Below are positions 61,620-64,000 of a stretch of 64,000 nucleotides of DNA, in pieces; the stretch's first letter is position 1, and the number at the start of each line of letters is the position of its first letter. A program made the translations under genes and the position numbers. The stretch lies in NCBI GenBank assembly GCA_023159155.1, contig JAJNNX010000045.1, positions 1 to 64,000 on the forward strand, written 5' to 3'. Under the pieces are notes generated by a model. That model did no database searches, had not been told where the DNA came from, and saw nothing but the letters and a program-made list of their open reading frames with translations. The DNA comes from Ustulina deusta (Eukaryota > Ascomycota > Sordariomycetes > Xylariales > Xylariaceae).

Positions 61620-62954
61620 ATGGGCGCATGCATGAGCTCCAACAAGGAGGATGAGGAGCAGAAGAAGCGCAGTCAGGCCATCGACCGGGCCCTTGACGAG
61701 GACTCTAAAAAGCTACGACGAGAATGCAAAATATTACTGCTTGGTGGGTTTCCTTCGAGACCGCGTACATAGTACCGCCGACTAGGCTTGCTAACGAGTT
61801 TCTCAAGGCTCGGGCGAGAGCGGAAAGTCAACCATTGTTAAGCAGATGAAGATTATACACTTGAAAGGCTATTCGGAGGAGGAATTATACAATTACCGTG
61901 CCACCGTGTTCAAGAACCTGATCGAGTGCGCTAGGGCCGTCATCAATGCCATGGACCAATTCGATATTGAGCCGAGCAGCGAGGGGACAAAAGACTACTG
62001 TGACTACCTACGCGGTTACACCGTCGAAGTAGGCCCTTCCGCCCGCATAGAAGCCAAAGTTGGCGTTGCAGTACACGCCTTATGGACAGACAATTGTATT
62101 GATCGGCTCATGCAACATGCTACCGAATTTTATCTCATGGACTCAGCCGAATAGTGAGTCGGGCTTTCCATCACATAGAACATTATACTCACCGATGCAT
62201 AGCTTCTTTGAGGAGGTTCGGAGGATATGTGCCCCAGAATACCTACCCAACGAGATGGATGTGCTCCGTGCAAGAACCAAGACCACGGGTATATATGAGA
62301 CTAGATTCCAGATGGGCGCGCTCAGTATACAGTAGGCTATGTCATGCATTTTCTGGTTTACATCGCTAATTGATCCCGTCAGCATGTTTGACGTCGGAGG
62401 GCAACGAAGCGAGCGGAAGAAATGGATCCACTGTTTTGAGAACGTTACATCCATCATTTTCTGCGTAGCCCTGAGCGAGTATGACCAAGTACTTCTCGAA
62501 GAAAGCAGCCAGGTAAGTATCAATTTTCCATGATGAAGATCAAACTCAGTTAATACTAGTTAGAATCGTATGATGGAGAGCTTATTGCTGTTCGACTCGG
62601 TTGTAAATTCGAGATGGTTCATGAGAACAAGCATCATACTGTTCTTAAACAAGGTCGACATTTTCAAAGCCAAATTGCCGAGATCACCTCTTGGCAACTA
62701 CTTCCCTGACTATTCAGGGGGTAACGATGTCAATAAAGCAGCAAAATACCTATTGTGGAGGTTCAATCAAGTAAACAGGGCTCACTTAAATCTATACCCA
62801 CAGTACGTGAACGTTGACATTCCAAGGTGTACAGAATCTGACTTTTCGATGCAGCCTTACTCAAGCAACCGACACATCCAATATTCGATTGGTGTTCGCA
62901 GCGGTCAAGGAAACGATCCTCAACAATGCACTTAAGGATTCCGGCATTTTGTGA
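61620..62954 (+). CDS. gna-3: Heterotrimeric G-protein alpha subunit, group III (GNA-3 type)
   Basis: A GTP-binding subunit that in this fungal group stimulates adenylate cyclase/cAMP signalling and affects conidiation, nutrient sensing and virulence. Six exons (61,620-61,743, 61,808-62,153, 62,203-62,331, 62,383-62,512, 62,564-62,802, 62,855-62,954) give 355 residues with all phases consistent. The start MGACMSS carries the myristoylation Gly2 and a palmitoylation Cys4. The P-loop GSGESGKST is at 42-50. Switch [10 protein letters not shown] (179-187) has Arg181 and Thr184. Switch II is [12 protein letters not shown] with Gln207. NKVD is at 272-275, and the end is [10 protein letters not shown] second ATG lies directly before (61,617), but only the ATG at 61,620 exposes Gly2. 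The helical domain (about residues 95-145) looks more diverged than the Ras-like core. No Cys sits four residues from the C-terminus, as in group I. Confidence 0.96.
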
Positions 62955-64000
62955 AGTTGGTTCTTTCCATCAGTTGAGGTTCTCATGAGGCCCCTCCCCC
63001 CCCTTCTTTTTTTTTTTTGCTATATTTTGGAAGCAGGGCCTAAAAAGCATCGGGTAGGAGTTTTTTACGGGAATATTTGCAGCTTGTTTCCTGGCAAGGC
63101 GTTCGGGACACGGCGGAAGTGCCTAGGCACAAATTCTTCTCAGCATGTGGAATGATACACGATACGCGTTTACCAAGGAGAACGACATGTGTGGAGAAAA
63201 TCGGAAGGAGGCAATGCCATGATAGAAGAAGCCTCTCCATCCCCCTGTTTTCACAGCGCTTGGTATTCGATATTAAATCAATATCCGAGCTGGGGTGAGA
63301 AAGAACATGTTCGCATGATGACCCAGATCCTAGAAAGCAGCCGGAGTCATGGCGGCGAGATGGGCGGGCTAAAGACCGAACAGCCTGAGAGCGAAGGATA
63401 ACCGATCGCATAAGATACCTACTCGCTGATGGATAGTGATAGGACCTGGGTTTGTACTTTGACAGGTATTGACAAAATAAAGGTCTTTCCAAAGCAGTCA
63501 CTGACACTGTCTTTCCATCTATGCTGCTAACAGTAAAAAGCTCTATACCGGTGACGGTCTTCTACTCGTTGAGGGAGTTGATATGATATTCACTGGTACG
63601 CAAAAGGCTAGGCGTGCCACTGGAGATACTCTACCCGGAATGTAATACCATCTCTCTTAGTGCAGAGGGCGTTGTATGATGATTGAAGTTCATGCGCGGG
63701 GCACTTGGTGGTTACACTGTGACCGGTTGAGGACCCGGTGATGGCACTGCAGGCATGCAAACAGCATCGCAGCGAGTGGCAGGGGAGAGGGGGTTCTACA
63801 AGGAGCATCGGAAGCGGGCGATGACATCCTCGTGCATCTAAAGCGAGCGCTGCGCATACTTCAAGTTCTTTATTCGCTCATAATCATGCGACTGTGGAAT
63901 GACGGCGATTTTTGAGAGTATCTAGTCTGATATTGTGCAGTTCATCTCGTGTTGTTATGACAGGGGATATCTACTCACACTGCACAACGCTACAGGTATA
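62955..64000. other. 3' flank of the G-alpha gene, no gene seen
   Basis: A C-run followed by a T-run lies at about 62,990-63,018 in the probable 3' untranslated region. The remaining short frames on both strands (for example 63,040-63,507 on -) have no recognisable domain. The window ends in non-coding-looking DNA. Confidence 0.5.

Noticed and set aside
1..64000. CRISPR arrays, operons or bacterial mobile elements
   Set aside because: The DNA is eukaryotic, with spliceosomal introns and RIP-type decay. No regularly spaced direct repeats were seen.

Overview
The window is nuclear DNA of a filamentous ascomycete (Pezizomycotina, most likely a Sordariomycete). Genes carry many short introns with GT...AG borders, and repeats are decayed to extreme AT-richness in the manner of repeat-induced point mutation (RIP: C-to-T change on both strands). 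The gene set also fits: a group III G-protein alpha subunit of the Neurospora GNA-3 type, a GCK-III kinase of the MST-1/SmKIN3 type, a HET-domain gene and a MirB/Sit-type siderophore transporter.

Left arm, about 1-20,880: an AT-rich block with no intact gene. Bases 1-5,247 hold a dead Copia-like retrotransposon on the + strand, recognised from its RNase H C-terminus. From 8,221 to 19,821 one LTR element sits inside another copy of its own family. The inner element (11,641-17,515) has 236-bp LTRs at both ends and a 5-bp target duplication, and its own interior preserves the uninterrupted target sequence. A partial third copy lies at 6,921-8,220.

Middle, 20,881-37,700: gene-poor DNA of ordinary base composition with three good genes, all on the - strand. 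These are an eight-exon siderophore-iron transporter (24,535-27,002) with two perfect SreA/Sre1-type GATA sites upstream, a single-exon HET-domain protein (31,263-33,059) and a 3-hydroxyisobutyrate dehydrogenase-family enzyme (34,668-35,750).

Right arm, 37,700-64,000: conserved housekeeping and signalling genes separated by long intergenic stretches. They are a GCK-III STE20-family kinase (38,677-40,844, +), a conserved-looking unknown gene interrupted by one in-frame TAG (41,242-42,453, -), mitochondrial NAD-isocitrate dehydrogenase subunit 1 (43,319-44,627, +), a GNAT acetyltransferase (45,324-46,034, -), an 890-residue SH3 protein with paired CxxC motifs (50,126-53,142, +) and a group III G-alpha (61,620-62,954, +). 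Two weak gene models lie at 56,290-56,993 and 59,478-60,069.

The genes do not form one pathway or an obvious biosynthetic cluster. The points most worth following are the self-nested LTR element, the paired iron-regulatory sites, the TAG-interrupted gene and a diverged repeat shared by 28.6 kb and 55.0 kb. I found no clear evidence of a wholly new system. Splice models were built by hand from reading-frame phase and splice signals.
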